Positions 1 through 11,879 are shown, counted from the stretch's first letter. The stretch: DNA of 64,000 bases from Musa acuminata AAA Group (GCF_036884655.1 NC_088354.1:18660001-18724000); one strand, 5' to 3'. The notes: generated from the letters alone by a model not told the origin. Numbers and translations: made by a program.

Positions 1-410
1 ATCAACCATCCAGCATTCCGTAAGCGGATCAATTAGTGAACTCATTCTCCAATGAGCACCTATACTGTATCCCTAGTGTTCCTACACGAGCAGCTATGAG
101 ACCAGCTACATCCATCATATGGACGGGTATACAGCACACCAGTCTATCCGGTTATCACGATGTCCCTCTCGAGTAACCTATGACTAGGATTATTTAGGAT
201 ATATGTTTAAAGGTGAATCGATCTCATTATCGTGATCTCATCACGATCTGATTCCTATTGCGTAAATCCAAGGACATCACAATATATGTATGCATTTATG
301 CAATAGTTATAAAGTGATATACGCCAAAATATAATAAGCAAAAAGATTCTGTATCAAGTCACACGTGCCATCACTCACGTGATTGGCTTGCTGGGCACCT
401 ATGACTAGCA
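1..410 (-). repeat. Element A 3' LTR, partial
   Basis: Positions 1-410 repeat 7030-7439 with only scattered differences. Both copies end at the same bases (tgactagca), after which they diverge into internal sequence on the left and outside flank on the right. That fixes the LTR edge at 410. About 1.2 kb of this LTR lies before the window. Confidence 0.92.
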
Positions 411-422
411 ATCTCCCACTTG
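411..422 (-). promoter_or_regulatory. Element A polypurine tract
   Basis: Read on the minus strand this is caagtgggagat, directly next to the 3' LTR, where plus-strand DNA synthesis of a copia element is primed. Confidence 0.7.
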
Positions 423-518
423 ACCTAAAGCCAATCACCTATGTGTCTGATCCCCATCAGACCCCTGTGACGCTCAAAGACAATCTGAGACAACGGCTTT
501 GTCAGTGAATCTGCAATG

Positions 519-1787
519 TTATCTTCGGATGGAACTCTTTCCACTGCTACATCTCCTCGGGCTACGATCTCTCTTATAAGGTGGAACCTCCTCAGAACAC
601 TTCTGATGAGACCCGGGTTCCCTTATTTGAGTAATCGCCCCGTTATTATCGTAATATAAGGAGATCGGCTCCTCGCTACCCGGCACGACTCCCAAATCTG
701 TGATGAACTTCTTCACCAAGACTCCCTCCTTTGCTACATCTAATGCAGCAATGTACTCCGCCTCTGTGGTTGAGTCAGCAGTGGTATCTTTCTTGGAACT
801 CTTCCAACATACTGCTCCACCATTCAAAGTGTACACATACCTTGAATTCGACTTGCTATCATCGACATCAGACTGAAAACTTGAGTCAGTGTAGCCTTCA
901 ACCTTAAGGCTATTACCTCCATATATTAGTAAAAGATCCTTAGTCCTTCTCAAGTACTTAAGGATACACTTTACTGCTTTCCAGTGCTCCAAGCCTGGAT
1001 CCGCCTGATACCTGCTCGTGACACTCAGAGCATGCGCTATATCAGGCCTAGTACATAGCATGGCATACATGATAGACCCTATTGCTGAGGCATAAGGTAT
1101 CATATTCATGTTTGCCCTTTCTTCTGGAGTCTTTGGGGACATACTCGTAGAAAGTGATATCCCATGTCTCATCGGTATGAGACCTCTCTTGGAATTTTCC
1201 ATGCCAAACCTTTTGACAATGTTTTCTATGTACCTAGACTGGGACAAGCCAAGCATCCTTTTGGATCTATCTCTATAGATTCTAATCCCCAAGATATAGG
1301 ATGCTTCCCCTAAGTCCTTTATGGAGAAGTGTCTAGATAACCAAGCCTTTACTATGGATAGCATTCCTACGTCATTCCCAATGATGAGGATGTCATCCAC
1401 ATATAACACCAAAAAGATGATAGCGCTCCCACTTACCTTCCTATACACACAAGGCTCATCTTCGTTCTTAACGAAGTCATAAGATCTGATTGCCTCATCA
1501 AATCTTATGTTCCAACTTCGGGAAGCTTGCTTTAGGTCATAAATGGATCTAAGCAACCTACACACCTTATCTGGGCAGTTCTTGGACACGAATCCCTCAG
1601 GTTGCATCATATACACCTCCTCCTCGAGGTTCCCATTGAGGAATGCGGTTTTCACATCAATCTGCCAGATCTCATAATCATAGTGTGCTGCAATAGCCAA
1701 TAGAATTCTGATGGATTTTAGCATTCTTACGGGTGAGAAGGTTTCGTCGTAGTCAACACCTTGCCTTTGACGATACCCCTTAGCCAC
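519..1787 (-). pseudogene. Element A reverse transcriptase and RNase H
   Basis: The 422-residue frame starts in the RT fingers (AKGYRQRQGVDYDETFSPV), carries a variant of the YGLKQA box (YDLKQASRSW), the catalytic YVDD at about residue 129 and the RNase H motif TTEAEYIA near residue 344. The last about 35 residues are out of register: the expected end of RNase H continues in another frame, so a frameshift lies near 610-640. The frame is also open upstream of its first methionine, as expected for part of a polyprotein. Without the intact RNase H end this copy is unlikely to be active. Confidence 0.9.
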
Positions 1788-3072
1788 TAGCCTTGCTTTA
1801 TAGGTCTCTACCTTTCCATCTACTCCGATCTTTTTCTTAAAGATTCACTTGCAACCGATGGGTACAATACCTTCGGGCGCATCAACTAGGTTCCAAACCT
1901 TATTGGAGTACATAGAATCCATCTCAGAATTCATGGCTTCTTACCACTTCCCGGAGTTTATACTCATAATAGCCTCCTCGTAGGTCTGAGGATCAATATC
2001 CTCTACATCCTCTCCTCTAATATGTCCCACATATCTCTCAGGAGGATGGGATACTCTATCAGACCTGCGTAAAGTTGATACTTGTGTATTAGGTACCTGA
2101 ACAGACTCAGGTTGTAGAGTGGTGCTTGAGCTTGGTTCTCCAACCTCGCTCAACTCTATCATTCTCCCACTGTCTCCGCCAAGAATGTGTTCCTTCTCAA
2201 GGAACACTTCTCTCTTAGCTACAAAGACCTTTTGATCCTCGAGATGATAGAAATAATACCCACAAGTTTCCTTGGGGTGTCCCACAAATTTGCATCGCTC
2301 TGTCCTTGATTATAACTTATCGGGGTTGTGTCTTTTAACGTGGGCAGGGCAGCCCCAAATCTTAACAACCTTAAGATCAGGCTTCTTCCCTTTCCATATC
2401 TCATATGGTGTAGACACTACCGACTTAGTTGGAACTCTGTTCAGAAGGTAAGTTGTGGTTTCTAGGGCATATCCCTAGAATAAGATGGGTAGGTCAGCGA
2501 AACTCATCATGGACCGTACCATATCTAATAGCGTACGATTCCTCCTTTCAGAGACACCATTGAGCTGAGGTGTATAAGGAGGTGTCCATTGGGATAATAT
2601 CCCATGGTCCTTGAGGAACTGAGTAAACTCTGTACTTAAGTACTCACCTCCTCGATATGATCGAAGAGTTTTGATACTCTTTCCAATCTAGTTCTCCACC
2701 TCATTCTTATACTCTCTGAATTTCTCAAAGGCCTCAGACTTGTACTTCATTAAGTACACATATCCATACCTTGAGAAATCATCAGTAAATGTAATGAAAG
2801 GAGTAACCTCCAATGGCATGAGTTGACATGGGTCCACATACATCACTATGTATGAGTTCCAACAACTCAGTGGCTCTCTCTCCAGTTCCACTAAATGTAG
2901 AGTTGGTCAGTTTTCCACGAAGGTAAGACTCGCAAGTTGCATATGACACATAGTCGAATGGATCTAAATATCCATCATTTAGCAACTTTTGAATCATTCC
3001 CTCATGGATATGACCTGGCCTACAATGCCATAGGTATACACTGTTCACCTCCTCTCGTTTCCTCTTAGACAC
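1788..3072 (-). pseudogene. Element A integrase region, broken
   Basis: Fragments in several frames belong to one integrase. 2782-3072 holds the zinc-binding pre-integrase segment (WHCRPGHI and a later CESYLRGK, where the family usually has a second CxxC) and the start of the catalytic core (ELIHSDVCGPM). 2688-2891 covers the next core segment (FITFTDDFSRYGYVYLMKYK). 1941-2285 is the C-terminal part leading to RT (VGHPKETCGYYFYH and a serine-rich linker). Stops and frame changes separate them, so no functional integrase can be made. Confidence 0.85.
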
Positions 3073-3346
3073 TTACATTCATGATATGTGGAGTAGTGTC
3101 TTGCATAAACAAACCTTTATGCAATATTCCTCTCGTCAATCTCCCCTTAGCATTGCTAGAATTTACAATAAATTGTAGATGTGATAAGCAATACTGGTAT
3201 CCAATACCAATGCACTATCACAAAAATCTAACAATTTGAGATTGATTATGAATGTACCTGAAGCTTCACCAAGCTTCTTGTTTCGCCCTTTCTGCAAGGT
3301 ACTCTTTGCAGTTCCTCTTCCAGTGCCCATCTTTACCACAGTAGAA
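3073..3346 (-). pseudogene. Element A zinc knuckle and protease remnant
   Basis: The minus frame at 3163-3462 reads through a degraded zinc knuckle (KMGTGRGTAKS, where the family has CxxCxxxxHxxxxC) to VLDTSIAYHI. That corresponds to the aspartic protease site, normally VLDTG, so the glycine of the active-site triad is replaced by serine. A stop follows soon after. The cysteines of the knuckle are not all present in one frame, which suggests small indels. Confidence 0.7.
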
Positions 3347-4102
3347 TCACTGGCCTTTGTCCTTTGCTGGGTCTTTCTTAGCAACCTTTGCTTTACCTGG
3401 TATGCCCTTGCCCTTTCCCTTCTTAAGGGACCTTTCTGCTTTCCTTTTCTTTCTGGTCTCACTAGTGTAGAGAACTGGCTTCTCTTTCTTAATAGTACTC
3501 TCTGGCTCCCTCAACATATTGAGGAGCTTTGGGAGAGTCACCTCAAGCTTGTTCATATTAAAATTCATTATGAACTGTGAAAAGGAATCTGGTAGGGACT
3601 GAAGCACAATATCCACACACAAGTTATCCTCTATGACCATTCTTAGACCTGTGAGTTTCTCTATCCACTCAATCATCTTTAGGACATGGTTCTGAACCGG
3701 TGTCCCCTCAGTCATCCTAGCGCAGAAAAGGCTCTTGGATATCTCATATCGTTGAGTCCTTCCCTGTTCCTCAAACAATTTGCGAACATGTAGGAGAATG
3801 GATCTGGCATCCATCTTTTCATGTTGTCTCTGTAACTCTGGAGTCATAGAGCCCAACATATAGCACTGAGCAAGAGTGGAGTCATCAATGTACTTCATGT
3901 AGCGAGTGATCTCATCCTCGTTTGCCCCTTCTTCGGGCGTAGGTATCACTGTATCAAGGACGTACACGATTTTCTCCGCTGTGAGAACAATTCTCAAGTT
4001 ACGGAGCCAATCCGTATAATTTGGACTAGTGAGGCGGTTGACATCAAGTATGCCACATAAGGGATTTGAAAGCGACATTTTCTGAAAATAAAGATGCAGC
4101 AA
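3347..4102 (-). CDS. Element A Gag (UBN2-type capsid protein)
   Basis: 251 codons. It begins within 90 nt of a likely leader end; the second methionine ([11 protein letters not shown]) is the more usual Gag start. It has the plant copia Gag pattern: [13 protein letters not shown] near residue 30, a UBN2-like middle with LVIQSLP-type spacing ([14 protein letters not shown] near 165) and a lysine-rich tail (residues 215-250) that would precede the zinc knuckle. The frame is open, but the nucleic-acid-binding part downstream is broken. Gag would form the particle that packages element RNA. Confidence 0.85.
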   Translation of the reverse strand: MLHLYFQKMSLSNPLCGILDVNRLTSPNYTDWLRNLRIVLTAEKIVYVLDTVIPTPEEGANEDEITRYMKYIDDSTLAQCYMLGSMTPELQRQHEKMDARSILLHVRKLFEEQGRTQRYEISKSLFCARMTEGTPVQNHVLKMIEWIEKLTGLRMVIEDNLCVDIVLQSLPDSFSQFIMNFNMNKLEVTLPKLLNMLREPESTIKKEKPVLYTSETRKKRKAERSLKKGKGKGIPGKAKVAKKDPAKDKGQ

Positions 4103-5813
4103 AAACGAATAACATGCAGATTTTACAAGAAATAAACTATCAAGATATGGACTTCTATCTTAATATGCTCCCATTATTTTACTAACGAGTCACGCGACAC
4201 CCTCAGCACATGAAACGGAAGTCTCCGGCAGACTTCTAGTGGGGATCAGGATCCAATCAGCGTCTTAGTGTAACCTCGAGGGACTCGACCAATCACACTA
4301 AGCCTAAAAGGTAGGCAACTCTTGCCGATCACAACTCCTTGTAATTCCCGTCCTATTCGGCCTCCGAATCACCATGGCCTCGAGGGACTCGACCAACCAT
4401 GATGCTCGGTTAAGTCAACACCTTCGTTACAAAATGAGTCTGATTTGATGATATACCCTCGAGGGACTCGACCAAGTATACCATGCCCTCAGGTCACCGG
4501 TGACATCTCTATGTCGTAAGCAAGATAGCGAATCGCGATATAGGTGAGTCTCGAGGGACTCGACCAACTCAACCTACACCGGAAATCGGTTCCTACTCAT
4601 AACGATGGAAGGCCACGTGGGTCAATCTAATTGCCTCACGTTTACCGACTTAATATTATCGAGAGATGTTTCTAAGATTTGGTCTCCTAATATGACATGT
4701 CACACATATACATATTTAATATATATCTACATCGCATGCAAATATATATACATATCTAGTATGTGTATAATCAATTATACTAGATGATCATGGACCACAA
4801 CCTAATGTGATTAGGCCCGAGCTAGTAGGCCTAATCACTCACATCAAGATCTATGTGTGTAACGGTGCATCTCCATGCCCTGTGATCGTCCATCTCGTCC
4901 TCGTCGGTTCCGTCTACATCTTGATGCATCTCCATGCATCACGATCGTCCGTCTCGTGGGTCCCGCTATAGCATCCACGCTCCCGCTGCGCCTCTTCATG
5001 TGATTACAACTTAATCATAGGCACGCAGACCCGACAATAAACGAGAAATATAATGGAGGCTCGTAGACCTCAATAATAATAATCACAAGTACACACATCA
5101 CACGGTCCATGATCATCCGTCCACACATCATACATCACATGTATAAATAATCATCATCATGTAGGACTACTAGATAATAATAAAAATAATAATCAACTAA
5201 ACCTTTTAATTAATTAATATTTTCTGAAATCAGGGACATGTAGGGAATTTCTGAATTTATAGGGGTATTTTCGTAATTTGCACAAAAGACAGAAACTGGA
5301 ATTTCTCAAATTCCGAGGGGCAAAACTGTCTTTTGCCCAGAAAACCCTAATGCCCTTCTATCCTTTGCTGCTGCCGCCGCCGCCGCCACCCTGCTGGCGG
5401 CGGCCTGTGCGGCGGGGCGAGGGCGCTGCCCTCGCCTGCAGGCGGCACGCCTGCTGGCGGCGATGCCGCTGCGGGTGGGCGCCCCCTTCGGGCGCCGCTG
5501 CCTCCGCAGGCGGTGCTGTCGCGCCGGGCGGCAGCCCCTGTGGGGGGGGTTTCGCCCGCGGGAGCAGCTGCGGCAGGCGTCGCTGCCCTGCGGCGCCTCT
5601 GCCCGTGGGCTGCCAGCCCCGCCGGCAGCAAGCCTGCTGCAAGCAGGCCGCCGCCCGGCTGCTGCAAACGCAGCCCCTGTGATGCCCGCCTTCGGCTGCG
5701 CTTCACGCACGCAGATCGATTGCTGCCCTTTCTCGCTTTTGCGTCAAAGATTTTGACGTCAATATTCTTCCTAAACACAATACACGCAGTTCAAAACCAA
5801 TCATTCGCACGAA
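4103..5813 (-). other. Element A leader, non-coding
   Basis: This 1.7 kb stretch lies between the primer site and gag. It holds no convincing gene. It contains four copies of an 18-base motif (4275-4567), a microsatellite-like AT region (4690-4790, 5140-5230) and a very GC-rich block (about 5355-5700). Short open frames on both strands in the GC block reflect composition only. Confidence 0.75.
4275..4567 (-). repeat. Four dispersed copies of an 18-base motif
   Basis: The motif ctcgagggactcgaccaa occurs at 4275-4292, 4379-4396, 4458-4475 and 4550-4567 without a mismatch, at spacings of 104, 79 and 92 bases. The spacer sequences are not alike, so this is not a simple tandem array. Confidence 0.9.
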
Positions 5814-5826
5814 GGCTCTGATACCA
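5814..5826 (-). promoter_or_regulatory. Element A primer binding site
   Basis: On the minus strand the sequence is TGGTATCAGAGCC, one base inside the 5' LTR. It matches the 3' end of plant initiator methionine tRNA, the usual copia primer. Confidence 0.92.
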
Positions 5827-5956
5827 CTGTTGGGAAATAATGGGGGCGACATCACATGCGCAGCGGAAGAACAAGAAAACAAAATCTCCGATTCTCAAAA
5901 AGATGTTCGTCGTCGTGCGAAGATTGGTGCGCAAAAATCCGCGAAACATGAAACTG

Positions 5957-6202
5957 CGTATAGAGTAGATTGTGTTACCTAGGGAGATCGTATATCCCTG
6001 TTTCTTTACAGATCCTTAGGAAAGGGTAAAGGAGGTCAAGCGTCCTCCTCTCTAGTAGTGATCCACACAATAGGGTTGCCGTATAGAGTAGATTGTGTTA
6101 CCTAGGGAGATCGTATATCCCTATTTCCTTGCAGATCCTTAGGAAAGGGTAAAGGAGGTCAAGCGTCCTCCTCTCTAGTAGTGATCCACACAATAGGGTT
6201 GC
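5957..6202 (-). repeat. 123-bp tandem duplication in LTR A
   Basis: 5957-6079 is repeated at 6080-6202 with very few changes (for example ctgtttctttac against ctatttccttgc). It lies downstream of the TATA box in the direction of transcription, so it would be in R or U5. Confidence 0.93.
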
Positions 6203-6299
6203 GACGACGCTCCTCAAGACTCCAGGCCTGCTCTGAGATGGAGAGGAAGAGGCGAATAGGAAAGGCAAGCAAAGGCCCTATGAGGCTCTGAATCCCTCC

Positions 6300-6309
6300 T
6301 ATTTATAGA
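6300..6309 (-). promoter_or_regulatory. LTR A TATA box
   Basis: Minus strand reads CTATAAATAG in a GC-richer setting, inside the 5' LTR. Transcription would run toward lower coordinates, starting near 6270. Confidence 0.65.
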
Positions 6310-7524
6310 GGTCCCCTGTCAAACCCTAATGGGTCCTCCCCTAGTGGGTATTGGATCTACATCCAATAAGACAAGGGCTCCGTCGGATATCTCATATCCG
6401 AACCTCTACTCATCGCAATGCCTACCATATGTGTGTGACCCTCTAGGCCCAATATCGAGCTGGCCGTGAGTCATACCTGTCAGAACTCCTTCTAACTCAG
6501 TGAATTATTATCTCTGTAATAATTCACTTGACTCATCGACTACGGAAGTACTAGGCCACTACGCCGTAGTCCCCAGACGATACAGGGGAATCCAATCCAT
6601 TGGACCTGTCTGTCCTCAGTTACAGTGTACCTATAATCCCTCATCCATCTAATATCTCAGAGACCGTATATCGAGCATGGTGCTGTCAGACCCATACGGT
6701 TTCTACTCGAGTCTCGCTCTAATCGGATTCTCCCGGAGAACTCTTTCTCTCTCAACCCGAATGACCCTGGCCAGGGATTTGTCTGAGCAAGAACACATGG
6801 GATATTCCTCGCATGACGCCAAGAGTGGATGATCCTCTATCGACACTCAATAGCCCTCCTAAGGTCGACTACCACTCCCAATGACCAGCTGTATTAGATC
6901 TGGGACAGCCAAACCTATAAGTCTGGTATCAAAGAGTGGAGCACTCATACAGGACATCCTTGGTGTCTCAAGTCTAAGGACCAGATACACCACTAGGACT
7001 ACGGAATCATTATCTGACAATAAGGCATCATCAACCATCCAGCATTCCGTAAGCGGATCAATCAGTGAACTCATTCTCCAATGAGCACATGTACTGTATC
7101 CCTAGTGTCCCTACACGAGCAGCTATGAGACCAGCTGCATCCATCATATGGACGGGTATACAATACACCAGTCTATCCGATTATCACGTTGTCCCTCTCG
7201 AGTAACCTATGACCGGGATTATTTAGGATATGTGTTTAAAGGTGAATCGATCTCATTATCGTGATCTCATCACGATCCGATTCCCATTGCACAAATCCAA
7301 GGACATCACAATATATGTATGCATTTATGCAATAGTTATAAAGTGATATACGCCAAAATATAATAAGCAAAAAGATTCTGTATCAAGTCACACGTGCCAT
7401 CACTCACGTGATTGGCTTGCTGGGCACCTATGACTAGCACCAAGCATGCCTCCCATCCCCTTAGGGACCCCATGGCATGCAGGGGGGTGGTGAGGGGGTG
7501 AGGGGGGGAGGGGGAGAGGAGACG

Positions 7525-8105
7525 TGATAAGGTATACTTTGGATCAAGGACACGTCACAACCGATGCCACGTCACGCTATAGCCGAGTCATCAAGGGGAG
7601 CACCCCCACACGCTAAGTCAGAATCCGTACCGATGTCAGGTCAGCAAGGGGAGCACCCCCACACGCTAAGTCAAAATCTGTACCAAGGCACTATTTGGCA
7701 TGTCCCGTCTCGGAAGCTTGGGGCGACGTCGTCTGACGCTGTCCCGCGCATCCCGGGATAGCGGTTGCACAGTACCGTCTCATCCCCCGAGGATTAGCCG
7801 CCACACCGAACCCACGTGCGACTGACCCTTGTACAATAATATAAAAGCCCCTGGCCGGCATCCGGCCAGAGGGAGAGGACAAAAAAAAGAGAAGAGAAAC
7901 ACAACTACTGACTTGCTCGTCTAAGGGGCCAAAGTCGGGAATCACCCGATGAAGGCCATTTTTGCAAGCAAACGGCCACCCCCGAGCCACAAGAGTCTTG
8001 ACCTGGGAATCGCCATCCACTGAACGAAGGCGAGCTGCCAACCAGCCCGAGAACAGAGAGACGCTGCTCAATGCAGACGACGCTTGGACCGAGAAACATT
8101 GATCA
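7525..8105 (+). repeat. Probable G1 5' LTR (edges uncertain)
   Basis: The stretch has a TATA box (7840-7846), a GC-rich downstream part and a 53-bp tandem repeat (7588-7640 and 7641-7688), and precedes gag-like sequence. A TG start at 7525 follows a purine-rich run. No clear primer site was seen after it and no second copy is in the window, so both edges are guesses. Confidence 0.45.
7840..7846 (+). promoter_or_regulatory. TATA box of the G1 LTR-like region
   Basis: TATAAAA follows an AT-rich step (acaataa) in GC-rich DNA, as expected of an LTR promoter upstream of G1 gag. Confidence 0.5.
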
Positions 8106-8169
8106 ACACCTCGTCGCGAGGGCCTAGCCTACCTCGGCATCCAACTCAGCTGGCAAAAGACTTCCAACA

Positions 8170-8948
8170 TTGACCCATGGACCGAGCCGTGCCGACTCAC
8201 CAGCCACGGCACATTTGTTCACTAACACCGACCACTCAAAGGATGCGGGCGTTGTAACCCAGACACTGAATCGCTACCGGGCTCTCCCCCCTGGAGATAC
8301 TATGGGACCCTCGATCGTCTCGCCCGAGGCATTCGTCAGTCTCGCAAAGCAAGTACAAACCTTGGCCGGAATGATGCAGACAATCGCCCCACTTATCTTG
8401 TAGCTCCTGTAGTTAGCGGCTCCTCCCTCGTCCCTACCCGTTTTCACCTCGCAACCACCCAATATCCCTCTAACCAACCCGATGGCACAAAACCCAACCC
8501 ATAATGAAATCGAGGAGTGGGTCGGGGCGAGAGGTTTGAGAATGCCGCCTGACCAAAGCACGCCTACATCCCACCATGTATCTCCGCCATATCTCAAGCC
8601 CGATACCCTGTCATTGGACTCGGTAGATGACTCGTTTAGGGTCCAACTGTCTACAATGAACTGTCGCCTGGACGAGTTCCAACAAGAATTCCTTAAGTCC
8701 CGAGGTGAAACCAGAGAAAGCAGCACAGAAAGATCCCCTTTCGCTCAAGAAATCCAGGATAAGCCCGTGCCGCTCAACTTACAACTCCCGGCACTGGAGA
8801 CCTACGACAGTGGTTCCGACCCAACGGAACACGTCACCGCGTTCCGAGCCCAGATGTCTCTCTATGGCACCTTTGATGCCCTGATGTGCTGGACATTCCC
8901 CACTATCGTAAAGGGGCTAGTGTAGACATGGTTCAGCCAACTACAACC
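8170..8948 (+). pseudogene. G1 Gag, N-terminal part
   Basis: Two frames, 8170-8403 and 8482-8925, are in the same reading register apart from stops near 8401-8415. The second has the plant gypsy Gag segment LPALETYDSGSDPTEHVTAF followed by a FRAQM helix region. The frame stops at 8923, and the element B insertion at 8949 cuts the domain. The matching continuation is at 18288. Confidence 0.78.
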
Positions 8949-10708
8949 TGTTAGGATCAAGAGCACTAAGAGGGGGGGGGGGGGTGAATTAGTGCAACGG
9001 AAAACCTTCTAAGATTAAAATCGAAATCTGCGTTTGTTCGATAGAAGTGATTTTGGTAAGAAAGCCGATTCGTAAATCACTTCAACTTTTGACTAGGAGA
9101 GATGCAGCAAAGATATGAACGCAGTTTGTAGTTATGATAGAAATCAGAATATAAGCGCAAACTGAAATACGACGTTCGTACGATAAAAGCGATTTCGGTA
9201 TAAAAGCTGATTCGTAAATTACTTTAACTTGAGATAAGGCGAGATGCAGTTAAAGCAAAGATATAAAGGCAGCTTGTAGTTATAATGGAAATCAGAACGT
9301 AAGCGCAAACTAAAATACGACGTTCGTACGATAAAACCGATTTGCGTCTTAAACCCCGATTCGAAAAGCACTGAACTTTGAAACACGTTCGTAAAAACAC
9401 AGAAGGCAGTAAGCTATTGAGGAGGTTTGCAGTAAAGATAAGATGCACAAAGTAAATGCAAACCGAGATTTAGAGTGGTTCGGTCAATCTTGACCTACTC
9501 CACTTTTGGCTTCCTCCACCAACGAGGTCACCGACGTCAACTAGAGGCCTTCCTTCAATAGGCGAAGGCCAACCACCCTTTTATAGTTTCACTCCTTTTG
9601 ACGGGCTTATGAGACAACCTTTACAGAATTTTCTCTCCTCTCTTTACAACTTAGAACTTAGAAGAAAAGAGGGAGAAGAACTTTTGGCCTTTATAACAAT
9701 TTTGAGCTCTAAGAATCACAGAAAAAGATCAAGATTTCGGTGTAAGTTCATGCCATTTCAGTGCTGAATGGGTGGGGTATTTATAGGCCCCAACCCAGTT
9801 CAAATTTGGAGCTCAAAACTGTCAATTCCCGGAATTTCGGGATCAGGAGGTTGCACCTCCTGACTGGAGCGGTTGCACCGCCTGGCAGAGCTCGAAGACT
9901 GAGCCTCTGGGCGGTGCTACCTCCTGTCAGGGGCGGTTGCACCTCCTGCCAAAGCTTGAAGACCGAGCTCAGGCAGTTGCACCTCCTAACTGAGGTGGTT
10001 GCACCGCCTGGCAAAGCTCGAAGATCGAGCTCAGGCGGTGCCACCTCCTGTCAGGGGAGGTTGCACCGCCCAGTCTCGCTCGGAGACTGAGCCCAGGCGG
10101 TGCCACCGCCTGGCTGGAGCGGTTGCACCTCCCAGTCTCGCTCGGAGACTGAGCCTAGGCGGTTCAACCTCCTGCCTTGGGCGGTTCAACCGCCTGGCAG
10201 AAATCAGGGTCCGAATGGGTTTATCCATTCGGCCCAATTTGGGTTTTTCAGGGGCCCAATTGCCCCAAGATTAAGTTAATGGGATCACCTCCAATTTCCA
10301 ACTTAATCATTGTGCTAACTATGATATTCCCTAAGACATTTACTGCAACTTGCTCCGGTGCGTCAATCGCTTCTTCCGGCGAACTTCCGTCGATCATCCG
10401 ATGAACCCTCGGTGATGCTCCTACGGACTTCCGGTAAACTCCTGGACTTGCGACGATTCACTTGGCAAGTTCCGACAAGCTTCTTTGGCAAGCTTATGGA
10501 CTTCTCAGATTTGTTCCCGCAGAACCTCCGACGACTGTCCGAACTTCCGTCGAACTCTCGAACTCCCAATGTGATCATTGTCTTGACTCCGATGCAACTC
10601 CTGCTGCATGTCTTACTTTCATCGTAGTTAATCCTGCACACTTATCTCAACATATAGATTAGATAACAAATGACAATTGACTTTATCATCAAAATCTGAA
10701 ATTCAACA
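8949..10708 (-). repeat. Element B 3' LTR
   Basis: 1760 bp, TG...CA on the plus strand, nearly identical to 16520-18287. A 13-base G run is at 8972-8984. The GC-rich repeat array occupies about 9844-10198, upstream of the TATA box at 9778-9787 in the minus-strand sense. Confidence 0.95.
9844..10198 (-). repeat. GC-rich inverted-repeat array in LTR B (3' copy)
   Basis: Units of about 35 to 65 bp alternate blocks such as ggcggtgccacc with cagtctcgctcggagactgag or gagctcgaagaccgagctc. Both block types are imperfect palindromes. The same array is in the other LTR at about 17418-17765. Confidence 0.88.
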
Positions 10709-10728
10709 ATCTCCCCATTTTTTATGAT
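10709..10728 (-). promoter_or_regulatory. Element B polypurine tract
   Basis: Minus strand reads ataaaaaatggggagat directly against the 3' LTR. Confidence 0.85.
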
Positions 10729-11879
10729 GATAATCAATTGATAATGGAGTTAACATTAACTCCTCCTGTCTATATGCCATACTTGAGATAAGTCATTCTT
10801 GAATTCAAAACCTAAGAATTCAAGAGACATATTGATAAGTTAAAATCATTTGAACTTATCAATACTCCCATCATGATTCTCATCATGATGTATCTCTCTG
10901 AAGATGATGTCAAGGCTTGACATTCATTTTCAAATTTTACATTACAAGTTTGAATGATGGTAATAGTAGCAATTCATCATATTGTAAGATATCAACATGT
11001 AAAGCTGCGAAGTAAGATTTTGATATCATTACATGATGTACACATTTCAAATATTTTAGCAAGTATTGCATTTCATCACATGGTAAGATATCAACTTGTA
11101 AAATTACGATGCAAGTTTTTTGTTTGATTTCTTGACCCGATACAAACAAGGCATAATGCAAATCATAGCATCTGTTCATATATCTCTTGGTGATGCTAGC
11201 ATGGCATAATTATAGCATCAGTGTGTATAGCATCAATTCATATATTTCTCCCCCTTTGTCATCAACAAAAAGCATGGTAGTTGTGATACCAGGAGAACAA
11301 TATAAGCAAATTTTGAGCATAAGTGCGATAATTGTTCATGCCTTTACTGGGTTCATGTTATTTTCCAATAGTAAGTGATAGGAAATCAAGCATATAAAGG
11401 AAAGCATGATACGTAGATTGCTTTGAATACTTCTTCCTTTTTATTTGTTATAATATTTTTGCATGAAGGAGGAAAGCCATTTGTGATACCAGCTATTTGT
11501 GAGTTTACTTTGAGTCAAGATATGTGTGTGAAACAGCTCTTTGCAAGTAAAAGTACTATCATCCATATTTCAAGATGGAATTGAATCATTTCATCAAATC
11601 CATTTCAGAAAAATATTTTTCATAAGAGTGTATGAGAAAATCCAATTTTTAGCATTCCAATTGTTAAGCGAATCCGAAAATGAAATAAACACTTTCATGC
11701 ATTCGGAGAAGACTATGCTACAGATTTTCAAATACAATCATGAAGACAAAACATTTTTGTGTTCAACACATAATTTCCAACATGTTATTTAGGCATGTAA
11801 TGGCAATCAAGTGATTTGATCATTCAATAAAGTCCGAAAAATAATTTTAACTAGTTTATGTATTCGGACACATCAACAT
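10729..11879 (-). other. Element B 3' non-coding region with a second purine tract
   Basis: 1.15 kb of AT-rich DNA between the end of RNase H and the polypurine tract. I see no env-like gene. A second purine-rich motif, gacaaagggggag on the minus strand, lies at 11248-11260. It is conserved in C, E and F. Confidence 0.8.

Larger units (their letters stand above)
1..7439 (-). mobile_element. Ty1/copia retrotransposon A (3' end beyond the window)
   Basis: Order on the minus strand is 5' LTR (7439-5828), primer site (5826-5814), leader, gag, protease remnant, integrase, RT-RNase H, polypurine tract and 3' LTR (410 to past position 1). Integrase lying before RT defines Ty1/copia. The LTR copies match over the visible 410 bases and both end in CA on the plus strand. 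Gag is of the UBN2 type and pol has an intact YVDD box, but stops and frameshifts break the protease and integrase regions, so the copy is dead. The right flank past 7439 is gypsy G1 sequence. The target duplication cannot be checked because the left end is outside the window. Confidence 0.93.
5828..7439 (-). repeat. Element A 5' LTR
   Basis: 1612 bp, TG at 5828 and CA at 7439 on the plus strand. It is flanked by the primer site on the left. The end shared with positions 1-410 confirms the right edge. It carries a TATA box at 6300-6309 and a 123-bp tandem duplication downstream of that box. Confidence 0.92.

Noticed and set aside
5278..5821. Long open frames on both strands in the GC-rich block
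   Set aside because: Low complexity Ala/Arg/Pro-rich products in every frame; few stop codons simply because of high GC. Inside the leader of A.
6859..7084. Overlapping open frames on both strands in LTR A
   Set aside because: Inside an LTR, no family motif, and copied at the left edge of the window as part of the LTR.
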